Source of the DNA: an uncultured Eubacteriales bacterium
GTDB taxonomy: Bacteria; Bacillota; Clostridia; Monoglobales; Monoglobaceae
Assembly: GCA_905198865.1 (NCBI GenBank)
Contig: CAJKEB010000003.1
Span: 10,393-74,392, forward strand
Reading direction: 5' to 3'
Length of the DNA stretch: 64,000 nucleotides
The position numbers and the translations under genes were made by a program. The notes beneath the pieces are model-generated. The model was not told where the DNA came from. It did no database searches and was given only the letters and a program-made list of their open reading frames with translations. This document shows, one piece after another, positions 17,574 through 26,260 of the stretch (its first letter is position 1; every line of letters starts with the position of its first letter).

Positions 17574-19109
17574 TTATTGAACTGCTTCAATAAGCGGATG
17601 CATATTATCATCCCAAATGTACAGCTTATAATTCTCTGACTGCGGAATATCCACCGTAAGCTGTACGCCGTTCTCGAATTCTTCATTTATTCCGGATTTT
17701 ATATCTGTCACAACATAATCGTCGCTGTATTCAGCAGCAAATAGTTGTATACCTGACAAGTCAACAGTCTCTCCTTCAACCGGTGTAACAGTAAACACAA
17801 ATTTATCCCCGTTAATATCTTTGGTTACGTTAATCTTGTCAGATATTGGGGTGATGACACTGACATTACTATTGTAATGTATTACAGCATTTGTCAAATC
17901 TTCATTAGATGAACCAATATCTATATTATTCCATTCTTCCTCAGTGCCGGAATAATATACATTAGTCAAACTGCTACAACCGGAAAAAGCTTCCCATTGA
18001 ATACTTGTAACGCTGTTTGGTATGGTTATACTCGTTAAGTTGCTGCAACCATCAAATGCACCTCTATCAATACTTGTAACGCTGTTTGGTATAGTTATAT
18101 TTGTTAAGCCTTTGCAAGCCACAAGCATCCAAGTATTAATAATTGTAATACTGTTTGGTATAGTTATATTTGTTAAGTTGTTGCAACCATTAAACGCACC
18201 ATATTTAATACTTATAACGCTGTTTGGAATGGTTATACTTGTTAAGCTGTTGCAACCTGAAAATGCATAAATTCCGATACTTACAATTTTGTTTGGTAAA
18301 TTTATGCCTGTCAGGGCACTGCAATCAGAAAATGCATTATTTCCAATACTCGTAACGCTGTCTGGAATGTTTATACTTGTTAAGCTGCTGCAATCAGAAA
18401 ATGCATAATTTCCAATATTTTTAACGCTGTTGGGGATAGTATAAGTTCCGGTCTTTGCTCCGGGACAGCATACTAATACGGTTTTGTCTTTATTAAATAA
18501 AACTCCATTCATAGAACTGTATTTTGGATTATCTTCTTCAACATTTATACTTGATAAATTGATGCAATGTAAAAACGTATCATAACAAATTAAAGTAACG
18601 CTGTTTGGAATAGTTATGCTCGTTAAATTGCTGCAATTGGAAAACACAGAACTACCAATACTTGTAACGCCGTTTGGAATGTTTATATTTGTTAAGCTGT
18701 TGCAATAATAAAACGCATCATATCCAATACTTGTAACGCTGTCTGGAATGGTTAGGCTTGTTAAGCTTCTGCAATATGCAAACGCAGAACTACCAATACT
18801 TGTAACGCCGTTTGGAATGTTTATACTTGTTAAGCTGTCGCAATCATAAAACGCATCACTTCCAATACTTGTAACGCTGTTGCCGTCAATTTCAGAAGGT
18901 ATATCTATGGTTACTGCGCTTGGATTACAACCGTAAATTGTTATTGTGTTGTCATCATTGATATAATATGTCAGGTAACCGTATGAATAGATTGTGGTCA
19001 AATCGTCCGAAGTATCTGCTTTATCGGCAAATACCGAAGCAGGAACGACAGACAGCAGCATTGCTGCGACAATCATCACGCTGATTAGTTTGTTTGGGAA
19101 TTTTTTCAA
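17574..19109 (-). CDS. Secreted BspA-type leucine-rich-repeat protein (LRR_5)
   Basis: The 511-residue exported protein begins with a signal peptide (Lys-rich start, hydrophobic core, cleavage near VFA). About twelve 23-residue repeats follow, of the form NSVTSIG-x-x-AF-x-x-C-x-x-LT-x-I-x-IP, each with a cysteine at the same place. A 35-residue insert interrupts the fifth repeat. The C-terminal domain of about 100 residues is beta-rich, and no LPXTG motif or membrane anchor is seen. I place the start at a TTG (19109) because GAGGGTG lies just upstream and a clean signal peptide results; an ATG nine codons earlier is less likely. BspA-like proteins often bind host or microbial surfaces, but the ligand here is unknown. 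It is a lone transcription unit. Confidence 0.87.
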   Translation of the reverse strand: MKKFPNKLISVMIVAAMLLSVVPASVFADKADTSDDLTTIYSYGYLTYYINDDNTITIYGCNPSAVTIDIPSEIDGNSVTSIGSDAFYDCDSLTSINIPNGVTSIGSSAFAYCRSLTSLTIPDSVTSIGYDAFYYCNSLTNINIPNGVTSIGSSVFSNCSNLTSITIPNSVTLICYDTFLHCINLSSINVEEDNPKYSSMNGVLFNKDKTVLVCCPGAKTGTYTIPNSVKNIGNYAFSDCSSLTSINIPDSVTSIGNNAFSDCSALTGINLPNKIVSIGIYAFSGCNSLTSITIPNSVISIKYGAFNGCNNLTNITIPNSITIINTWMLVACKGLTNITIPNSVTSIDRGAFDGCSNLTSITIPNSVTSIQWEAFSGCSSLTNVYYSGTEEEWNNIDIGSSNEDLTNAVIHYNSNVSVITPISDKINVTKDINGDKFVFTVTPVEGETVDLSGIQLFAAEYSDDYVVTDIKSGINEEFENGVQLTVDIPQSENYKLYIWDDNMHPLIEAVQ

Positions 19110-19236
19110 TTTTGACACCCTCTTATTAATGAACATACGATTTTCTTAGTGAGAATATTTATTATATAATATGTGATTATTATATCACAGCAGTTTTACG
19201 TTGTAAATGAAATATTTAGAAAAATATTAAAATTGC

Positions 19237-19265
19237 TTGATATATTTGACAGTTTGTTGTATAAT
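19237..19265 (+). promoter_or_regulatory. Promoter for the fmt cluster
   Basis: TTGATA (19237-19242), a 17-base spacer and TATAAT (19260-19265) lie 57 bases before the fmt ATG. A TTGACA at 19246 is too close to this -10 to pair with it. Confidence 0.75.
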
Positions 19266-19321
19266 CATAATAATATAGAGTGCAAAGATTGATAAGAGAA
19301 TATTAGGAGAAAATACAGCAT

Positions 19322-20260
19322 ATGAAAGTATTATTTATGGGTACGCCGGATTTTGCGGTGCCGTGCCTCAGTGCAATAGTTGAAGACGGAGCAAATCAGG
19401 TTGTGGGTGTTGTGTCACAGCCGGATAAGCCTAAGGGCAGAGGTCATAAGATGCAATACACCCCTGTAAAGGAAAGGGCTTTACAATATAATATTCCTGT
19501 TTTTCAGCCCGAGACCTTGAGAAACAACAGCTTTGAAAGTGAGCTGCGTGAGCTGAAGCCCGATGTAATCGTTGTTGTGGCTTACGGTCAGTTATTGCCG
19601 GAGTATGTTTTGAATTATCCGAAGTACGGATGTGTAAATGTACATGGTTCACTGCTGCCGAAGTACAGAGGCGCAGCGCCTATACAGAGATGCGTTATTG
19701 ACGGTGAGAAAAAGACCGGGGTTACTACCATGTACATGGCAAAGTCGCTTGATACCGGTGATATGATATTAAAGTCAGAAACCGAAATAGGCGAGTATGA
19801 AACTGCCGGTGAGCTGCACGACAGATTGTCCGTTATGGGTGCGGAGCTTATTGTGAAAACTTTGGCTCAAATAAGTGACGGCACTGCGCCGAGAGAAAAG
19901 CAGGATGATTCGCAGGCAAACTATGCTAAAATGATGTCGAAGGAGACCGGGCATATAGATTGGTCAAAGCCGGCTGATGAGATTATTCACTTAATTCTCG
20001 GCACGAATCCGTGGCCTGTTGCATACACGTCATACAAATCGGAAACAATGAAGATATACATGGCAAAGCACGGAGAGACCGTTCCGCCAACCGCCCGGCC
20101 CGGTGAAATAATTGCTGTTAACAAGAAAAATTTAGCCGTTGCCTGTGGCGACGGAAACAGCGTATTGATTGAAGAAATTCAGTTCAAGGGCGGGAAGCGA
20201 ATGAATGTGGTGAGTTATTTGAACGGTCACAGTATTGATGCCGGAGAAGTATTGATATAG
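19322..20260 (+). CDS. fmt: Methionyl-tRNA formyltransferase
   Basis: The 312-residue enzyme formylates initiator Met-tRNA using 10-formyltetrahydrofolate. Motifs are FMGTPDFAVPCL, the catalytic NVHGSLLPKYRGAAPIQ loop and the SLDTGDM segment, with a C-terminal tRNA-binding domain from about residue 205. It heads the ten-gene plus-strand cluster. In many Firmicutes the peptide deformylase gene (def) stands just upstream; here a leucine-rich-repeat gene on the other strand takes that place. Confidence 0.97.
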   Translation: MKVLFMGTPDFAVPCLSAIVEDGANQVVGVVSQPDKPKGRGHKMQYTPVKERALQYNIPVFQPETLRNNSFESELRELKPDVIVVVAYGQLLPEYVLNYPKYGCVNVHGSLLPKYRGAAPIQRCVIDGEKKTGVTTMYMAKSLDTGDMILKSETEIGEYETAGELHDRLSVMGAELIVKTLAQISDGTAPREKQDDSQANYAKMMSKETGHIDWSKPADEIIHLILGTNPWPVAYTSYKSETMKIYMAKHGETVPPTARPGEIIAVNKKNLAVACGDGNSVLIEEIQFKGGKRMNVVSYLNGHSIDAGEVLI

Positions 20261-20305
20261 TGCGATATTCGGCTGACGAATGTATAATTTAATCAGGAGG
20301 TAAGT

Positions 20306-21016
20306 ATGTATTATTATTGGATGTATGACACTACAATGCTGCTGCTTATACCGGCAATTATTTTGGCTATGTGGGCGCAGTTTAAGGTCAGCAGTACGTT
20401 TAACAAATATTCACAGATTGCGTCTGTGCGCGGCCTGACCGGAGCAGACGCGGCAAGACAGATACTGGACAGAAACGGACTTAGCTCTGTGCGTGTACAG
20501 CGTGTAGCAGGAAATCTGACAGACCATTTTGATCCGCGTACGAATGTGGTCAATTTGTCAGATGCGACATATGCGAGCAGCAGTATCGGTGCAATAGGCG
20601 TTGCTGCCCATGAGTGCGGACACGCTGTTCAGCATGCAACGGGATACGGACCGATAAGGGTCAGAAATGCGATTGTTCCGGTTGTCAGCTTTTGCAGTAA
20701 GGCGGCTATGCCGATAATCTTGATTGGATTTATTCTGTCGGCGTTCGGCGGATTTGCGCCGGTTATTATCAAGATCGGCATTATACTCTATGCCGCAACA
20801 GTTGCGTTTCAGATTATAACGCTTCCGGTTGAGTTCAATGCGAGCAGCCGCGCGCTTAAAACGCTTGAATCGTATAGTATGCTTAACTCTGAGGAAATCA
20901 AGGGCGCAAGAAAGGTTCTGAGCGCCGCGGCCATGACATATGTTGCAGCTGCTTTTTCGGCGATAATGATGTTGCTGAGACTTATTTTGCTGTCAAACAA
21001 CAGAAGACGTGATTAG
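20306..21016 (+). CDS. yugP: Membrane zinc metallopeptidase, YugP family
   Basis: The 236-residue protein belongs to the neutral zinc metallopeptidase family typified by B. subtilis YugP. The HExxH motif is His102-Glu-Cys-Gly-His106, in AAHECGHAVQHA. Hydrophobic segments lie at about 10-25, 125-165 and near the C-terminus, so it is a membrane protein with the active site probably on a short soluble domain. AGGAGG precedes the ATG. It sits between fmt and rsmB, as in many clostridia. Its substrate is not known. Confidence 0.88.
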   Translation: MYYYWMYDTTMLLLIPAIILAMWAQFKVSSTFNKYSQIASVRGLTGADAARQILDRNGLSSVRVQRVAGNLTDHFDPRTNVVNLSDATYASSSIGAIGVAAHECGHAVQHATGYGPIRVRNAIVPVVSFCSKAAMPIILIGFILSAFGGFAPVIIKIGIILYAATVAFQIITLPVEFNASSRALKTLESYSMLNSEEIKGARKVLSAAAMTYVAAAFSAIMMLLRLILLSNNRRRD

Positions 21017-21032
21017 AAGGAGTTTTGACGAG

Positions 21033-22343
21033 ATGAACGCAAGAGAGGCTGCGGTAAAAATATTGTTTAAACTTGACAGAGATAATGCTTATGTGAACAA
21101 GGCTCTTGCTGACGAGCTTAAGAATAATTTATTTACGGACGTTGACAAGGGATTTATCACGGAAATCGTTATGGGCTGTGTCAAGAACCGTGAGCTGCTG
21201 GACTTTTATATTATGCAGTTTTCTAAAGTTAAAATCAGAAAGATGTCGGTTCAGGTGCGGAACATACTTGAAGCCGGAGCATATCAGATTATGTTTCTGG
21301 ATAAGGTTCCGGATTCGGCGGCGTGTAACGAGAGTGTCAAGCTTGCAAGGAAATATGCGTCAAGGTCAAGCGGATTTATCAACGGCATATTGCGTAATCT
21401 TTCAAGAAACAAATCGGCAGTTAAACAGCCTGACAAAAGCGGAGACAAAGTAAAGTATTTGTCGGTCAGATATTCATATCCCGTCTGGCTGACTGAAATG
21501 CTCACTGAGCAGTATGGCCTTGAGACCTGCGAGTTGATTCATGACGCAGCGAACAAGTCGTACAATCCAATGATACGGGCAAACAGATTAAAGTCGGATT
21601 GCTGTACCGGTGGAGAGCTTGATAAAGATAAATTTATTGGGATTTTAAAACGCGATGGCATAGAGGTCTGTGCGGACAGCGAGATTGACGTGTGTTTTCA
21701 TGTTAAAGGCAAGCTTGATATAAACAGCTCGGCGGCATACAAAGCCGGGTATTACACGCTTCAAAACCGCAGCTCACAGCTTGCGGTTATAGCGCTCAAT
21801 CCAAAGCCTGGCGAATTTATAATCGATATGTGTGCGGCGCCCGGTGGCAAGACTACTGCCGCTGCCGAACGTATGAACAACACCGGCAAAATTCTTGCTT
21901 TTGATATACATGAACATAAGATTGAACTGATTGACAAAGCGGCAAAGAGGCTTGGAATAGATATTATCAAACCGGAGCTTAAGGACGCTGCCGTTTTTGA
22001 TGAAAGGTATGCCGGTGCTGCGGACAGAGTGTTTGTTGACGCACCGTGTTCGGGTTTTGGGGTTATACATACAAAGCCCGATATAAAGCGTCACAGGAAG
22101 CCTGAGGACATTGAAGAGCTTGTTCAGATACAGAGCCGGATTTTAGATACTGCCTCAAAATATGTCAAGCCCGGCGGAGTTTTGGTATACAGTACGTGTA
22201 CCATTTTAAAGCAGGAAAATGAGATGCAGATTAAGAACTTTTTAAACACTCACAGTGAATTTAATCTTGATTATGAAAGGACGCTGCTGACTCATGTTGA
22301 GGGCGGAAGCGGATTTTATATCGCAAGATTGATAAAGCATTAG
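21033..22343 (+). CDS. rsmB: 16S rRNA m5C967 methyltransferase
   Basis: The 436-residue RNA methyltransferase methylates C967 of 16S rRNA (E. coli numbering). An N-terminal NusB-like helical domain (about 1-150) precedes the Rossmann domain. MCAAPGGKTT binds SAM, and the two motif cysteines lie in DAPCSG (motif IV) and YSTCTI (motif VI). I choose the ATG at 21033, preceded by AAGGAG at 21017. A GTG at 21009 would overlap yugP and adds 8 residues. It is one of the standard cluster genes. Confidence 0.95.
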   Translation: MNAREAAVKILFKLDRDNAYVNKALADELKNNLFTDVDKGFITEIVMGCVKNRELLDFYIMQFSKVKIRKMSVQVRNILEAGAYQIMFLDKVPDSAACNESVKLARKYASRSSGFINGILRNLSRNKSAVKQPDKSGDKVKYLSVRYSYPVWLTEMLTEQYGLETCELIHDAANKSYNPMIRANRLKSDCCTGGELDKDKFIGILKRDGIEVCADSEIDVCFHVKGKLDINSSAAYKAGYYTLQNRSSQLAVIALNPKPGEFIIDMCAAPGGKTTAAAERMNNTGKILAFDIHEHKIELIDKAAKRLGIDIIKPELKDAAVFDERYAGAADRVFVDAPCSGFGVIHTKPDIKRHRKPEDIEELVQIQSRILDTASKYVKPGGVLVYSTCTILKQENEMQIKNFLNTHSEFNLDYERTLLTHVEGGSGFYIARLIKH

Positions 22344-22410
22344 TTGTTTTGATATAGGTGTCGCACGAATTGTGACAGAGGGGCAAAAATTTATATGAAA
22401 GTTAGAAGAT

Positions 22411-23460
22411 ATGACGGATATAATTAATAAACCACAAAGACTAAACCTGAAGGACTTCACTCAGACTGAGCTTGAAGAGTACATTGTTTCAATTGGCGAA
22501 CAGAAATTTCGTGCAAAGCAGATATATAAGTGGCTGTTTGAAGCAGGCGTAACAGACTTTGATGAAATGACAAACATTTCAAAGGCTCTCAGAGATAAGC
22601 TTTCGCAACGCTGTACTACCGGAAATCTGATTGTTGAAAAAAAGTTTGTTTCAAGACTTGACGGAACACGCAGATATTTGTTAAAATTAAGCGACGGCAA
22701 TTATATTGAATCCGTGCTGATGAAGTATCATCATGGTTATTCGATATGTATTTCATCGCAGGTAGGCTGTGCTATGGGGTGCAGGTTCTGCGCTTCGACT
22801 AAAAACGGCAAGGTTCGCAATCTGACCTCCGGTGAGATAATCGACCAGATTATTACGGTTCAGCGCGATATAGGAACGCGTATATCGAATATTGTGATGA
22901 TGGGCGTCGGCGAGCCGTTTGATAATTTCGACAATGTTATAAAGTTCATTGAAAACGTCAATAATCCATTGGGACTTGGCATAGGTCAGAGGCATATAAC
23001 AATATCCACCTGCGGACTGGTTGAGAAGATTTGCAGGCTTGCCGATATGAATTTGCAGATTACGCTTGCAATATCGCTTCATGCAACAGACGACGAATCA
23101 AGAAGTGAAATAATGCCTGTCAATAAGAAGTACGGCATTAAAAAGCTGATTAAAGCATGCAGATATTATTCTGAGAAAACAGGAAGAAGAATAACCTTTG
23201 AATATACGCTAATACATGGCGTGAATGATTTTGAAAATAACGCACTGGCGCTTGCGAAGCAGCTTAAAGGAATGTTGTGCCATGTGAATCTGATACCCGT
23301 TAATTCTGTTGAGGGAACCGGATTTTCTGCCGGCAGTGCTGAGAGTATTGAGCGGTTCAGAGGAATAATAGAAAAGAACGGAATCTCTGCGACCGTTCGG
23401 CGCGAGATGGGCAGCGACATATCCGCTGCCTGCGGTCAGCTGCGGAGTAGTATCAAATAA
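22411..23460 (+). CDS. rlmN: Dual-specificity 23S rRNA/tRNA adenine C2-methyltransferase (radical SAM)
   Basis: The 349-residue radical-SAM enzyme makes m2A2503 in 23S rRNA and m2A37 in some tRNAs. The 4Fe-4S cysteines are Cys120, Cys124 and Cys127 (CAMGCRFC). Cys341 in SAACGQL is the candidate for the cysteine that carries the methyl group. It ends in the expected short tail. The Shine-Dalgarno before the ATG is weak (AGAAGA). A ten-codon reading frame (22395-22427) overlaps the start in another frame and may or may not be translated. Confidence 0.96.
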   Translation: MTDIINKPQRLNLKDFTQTELEEYIVSIGEQKFRAKQIYKWLFEAGVTDFDEMTNISKALRDKLSQRCTTGNLIVEKKFVSRLDGTRRYLLKLSDGNYIESVLMKYHHGYSICISSQVGCAMGCRFCASTKNGKVRNLTSGEIIDQIITVQRDIGTRISNIVMMGVGEPFDNFDNVIKFIENVNNPLGLGIGQRHITISTCGLVEKICRLADMNLQITLAISLHATDDESRSEIMPVNKKYGIKKLIKACRYYSEKTGRRITFEYTLIHGVNDFENNALALAKQLKGMLCHVNLIPVNSVEGTGFSAGSAESIERFRGIIEKNGISATVRREMGSDISAACGQLRSSIK

Positions 23461-23507
23461 CAGGTTACGGCGGGCTAAAGTGGGTAGACTTATATAGAAA
23501 GGAATGA

Positions 23508-24284
23508 TTGAAATTGAAGTTTGATGTATACGGCATTACCGACACGGGATGCGTACGTGAACTCAACGAGGACAATTTCTGCATTTGCGGGTTTGAGCAT
23601 AATACTCAGCCGGGCTTTTGTGTGATTGCAGACGGCATGGGCGGTCACAATGCGGGCGAAGTCGCCAGTCAGCTTGCTATTGATTTTATTACTGAATCAC
23701 TGAGCAATATTTTGGAATGTGACGGCGATAATGAGGTTTCTGATATACCGCGCAAAATAAACGATGCTGTTAATTCTGCAAATGAGAGTATATATAATCT
23801 TTCACGGAAAGATGATAGCCGCATGGGAATGGGAACTACAACGGTTATTTGTGTTTTTGCCGATAATGAAGGTTACATAGCCAACGTGGGTGACAGCAGG
23901 GCATATGCCTGCAGAAAAGACGAGATATATCAGATAACGGTTGACCATTCGGTGGTCGAAGAAATGGTTGCAAACGGTTCAATCACCAGAGAAGAAGCAA
24001 GAGTTCATCCTCAAAAGAATATTATCACAAGAGCTATAGGCAGTGAAAAAAATACAAGGGCAGATATATTTGAATACGAATATAAAGCCGGAGACAGTAT
24101 TATAATGTGCAGTGACGGACTCAGCGGTATGGTAGATGATGAAACGATTTTGGACACTGTCAAAAATTACAGCAGTTCAAAAGATATTTCCGAGTATTTG
24201 TGTAACCTTGCAAAGAATAATGGCGGCGTTGATAATATAACCGTCATTACTATACGCATTTTAGAGGAGGAAGAATCCGTATGA
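23508..24284 (+). CDS. prpC: PP2C-family protein serine/threonine phosphatase
   Basis: The 258-residue Mn/Mg-dependent phosphatase opposes the downstream kinase. Metal-binding motifs are ELNEDNF, DGMGGHNAGE, GDSRAY, CSDGLSGMVDD and GGVDNIT. No ATG start is seen; the frame opens with TTG at 23508, with AAAGGA just before. A second TTG at 23514 is an equal choice. Its last four bases overlap the prkC start (ATGA), so the phosphatase and kinase are translationally coupled. It should reverse phosphorylation of cell-wall, translation and metabolic targets. Confidence 0.94.
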   Translation: MKLKFDVYGITDTGCVRELNEDNFCICGFEHNTQPGFCVIADGMGGHNAGEVASQLAIDFITESLSNILECDGDNEVSDIPRKINDAVNSANESIYNLSRKDDSRMGMGTTTVICVFADNEGYIANVGDSRAYACRKDEIYQITVDHSVVEEMVANGSITREEARVHPQKNIITRAIGSEKNTRADIFEYEYKAGDSIIMCSDGLSGMVDDETILDTVKNYSSSKDISEYLCNLAKNNGGVDNITVITIRILEEEESV

Positions 24285-26245
24285 ATTTAATTGGAAAAGA
24301 TATAGACGGCAGATATAAAATATTAGAAGAAATAGGAAAGGGCGGAATGGCGAATGTTTATAAGTCGTTTGATAAGCAGCTCAACCGATATGTAGCCGTT
24401 AAGGTTTTAAAAGAGGATTACCGTGACGACAAGGAGTTTGTACGCCGTTTCAATGTTGAGGCACAGGCAGCCGCAAGCTTGTCTAATCCGCATATAGTAT
24501 CGATTTATGATGTCGGCTGTGAGGCAGGTATGCACTATATTGTTATGGAACTCATTGAAGGTGAGACTCTGAAAAATTACATAGACAGAGTGGGAGTAAT
24601 TCCGTGGCGTGATGCCGCAAACTTTTCTATTCAAATATGTGAAGGTATTGAAGAAGCACATAATAATTCCGTAATTCACAGAGATATAAAGCCTCAGAAT
24701 ATTATAATGACGCCTGACGGCACGCTTAAGATTACTGATTTCGGGATCGCAAGAGCAACAACTCAGGCGACAATGACAATGGCTAACAATAACACCATAG
24801 GAACCGCACACTATCTCTCGCCCGAACAGGCAAGAGGCGGATATACCGACGAAAGAACGGATATATATTCTATGGGTGTTGTTATGTATGAGATGCTTAC
24901 CGGTACTTTGCCGTTTGACGATGACAGTCCGGTGGCTATAGCAATCAAGCATTTGCAAGAGAATGCCGCTCCGGTTACTCAGCTTAATCCTGAGGTGCCT
25001 AAGTCATTTGAATATATAGTCATGAAGGCAATGTCGAAGGAACAGGACAGAAGATATTCTTCCGTAACTCAGATGATAGCTGAGCTGAAAATGATGCTCG
25101 CAAATCCGAATGTTAATTTTTCGTCAGAGGCTCCACTAGGCAGAAGGCGTACAGAAAGTGTTATTTCCGAAGATAATCTTGACAATACTTTAAAAATGCC
25201 GGTGATTGACGATATAGATGATAACGGATTTGATATTCCCGGTAATGATTATGACGATTTTGACGAGCAGGATGAAGAATATGAGGCTATTGCAAGACTT
25301 AATGAAAAGCGGGCGAGACGAATGAAAAAGAAAAAAGACCGCAAGGTGGCATTTATCGCTTTCCTGTCGGCACTGGCTGTCCTTGCTGTGGGTTTTGCGG
25401 TTTCGTATGCCTTCACAGATGGATTTGGCATATTCGGAACACAAAAGGACATGGTTAAGATACCCACTGTTGTAGGTATGACGCTTAAGGACGCACAAAA
25501 GCAGTACGGCGCTGAGTTCAGCATAATCGAAAAGGGCAAGAAGGAAAGCACTATGCCTGTAGGAACAATTCTTGAACAAACTCCGTCATCAGGTCAGTTG
25601 GTTGGCAAGAGTGATTCTATAATCATCAGTGTAATCGTAAGTTCCGGCGAGAGCGAGGTCGTTATCCCCGACTACAGAAAAATGGAGATTGATGAGGTAA
25701 TAGAAGACCTTGAAAAGCTGGGTCTTAAGTATACAATCAGAGAAGAAGCTAATGCTGAGGTTGACAAGGGTCTTGTATTCAAGCAGGAGCCGAGCGCAAA
25801 AAGTAAGGTTTCAGCAGGGGATATGGTTTATATTTATGTAAGCAACGGTCCCGAAAAGACTTCTGCACCGGCTGTTACAGAAAAGCCCGGTACACAGAAT
25901 ACTACCGGAACTTCAACAAATAATAACACAACCGATAACAAGAATGAAAATACAAACACAAATAAAGATAATCAAAACAGTAATACGGGTTCAAACAATG
26001 ATAACGGAAATACAAGCTCAGGAAATACAGGCGGTTCAGGAACATCCGGCGGAACTTCGGGTGGCAGTTCTTCAAGCGGTGGTTCAAACAGCGGTTCAAA
26101 CAGCGGTTCAGGAACATCCGGCGGAACTTCAGGCGGCAGTTCAAACAGCGGCTCGGGAACATCAAGCGGAGCTTCGGGCGGCGGTTCAAACAGCGGTTCC
26201 GAGAGCGGCGGTGCAGGCGCAGAAGATCCCGGCTTGGAAGCTTAG
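24281..26245 (+). CDS. prkC: PASTA-domain membrane serine/threonine kinase with low-complexity tail
   Basis: The 654-residue Hanks-type kinase is probably a sensor of muropeptides or lipid II. The cytoplasmic kinase domain spans about 10-275, with GKGGMA glycine loop, Lys41 (VAVKVL), HRDIKPQN (Asp135) and DFG (Asp153). An acidic and then basic juxtamembrane stretch follows, one membrane helix near 353-375, and two PASTA domains (about 390-455 and 458-525). The last 125 or so residues are a Thr/Asn-rich then Gly/Ser-rich tail with repeats of SGTSGGTSGGSS. Most homologues have three or more PASTA units and a short end, so the tail is notable and may span the wall. It is coupled to prpC and followed by rsgA. 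Confidence 0.95.
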   Translation: MNLIGKDIDGRYKILEEIGKGGMANVYKSFDKQLNRYVAVKVLKEDYRDDKEFVRRFNVEAQAAASLSNPHIVSIYDVGCEAGMHYIVMELIEGETLKNYIDRVGVIPWRDAANFSIQICEGIEEAHNNSVIHRDIKPQNIIMTPDGTLKITDFGIARATTQATMTMANNNTIGTAHYLSPEQARGGYTDERTDIYSMGVVMYEMLTGTLPFDDDSPVAIAIKHLQENAAPVTQLNPEVPKSFEYIVMKAMSKEQDRRYSSVTQMIAELKMMLANPNVNFSSEAPLGRRRTESVISEDNLDNTLKMPVIDDIDDNGFDIPGNDYDDFDEQDEEYEAIARLNEKRARRMKKKKDRKVAFIAFLSALAVLAVGFAVSYAFTDGFGIFGTQKDMVKIPTVVGMTLKDAQKQYGAEFSIIEKGKKESTMPVGTILEQTPSSGQLVGKSDSIIISVIVSSGESEVVIPDYRKMEIDEVIEDLEKLGLKYTIREEANAEVDKGLVFKQEPSAKSKVSAGDMVYIYVSNGPEKTSAPAVTEKPGTQNTTGTSTNNNTTDNKNENTNTNKDNQNSNTGSNNDNGNTSSGNTGGSGTSGGTSGGSSSSGGSNSGSNSGSGTSGGTSGGSSNSGSGTSSGASGGGSNSGSESGGAGAEDPGLEA

Positions 26246-26260
26246 TTTGGAGAGTATTTA

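Noticed and set aside
18022..18270. Plus-strand frame inside the leucine-rich-repeat gene
   Set aside because: It is a hydrophobic antisense shadow produced by the repeat codons.
17920..18880. Regular repeats resembling a CRISPR array
   Set aside because: The 69-bp units are continuous in frame, lack spacers and encode leucine-rich repeats.
19246..19265. TTGACA-TATAAT pair upstream of fmt
   Set aside because: The spacer would be 8 bases; TTGATA at 19237 with 17 bases fits instead.
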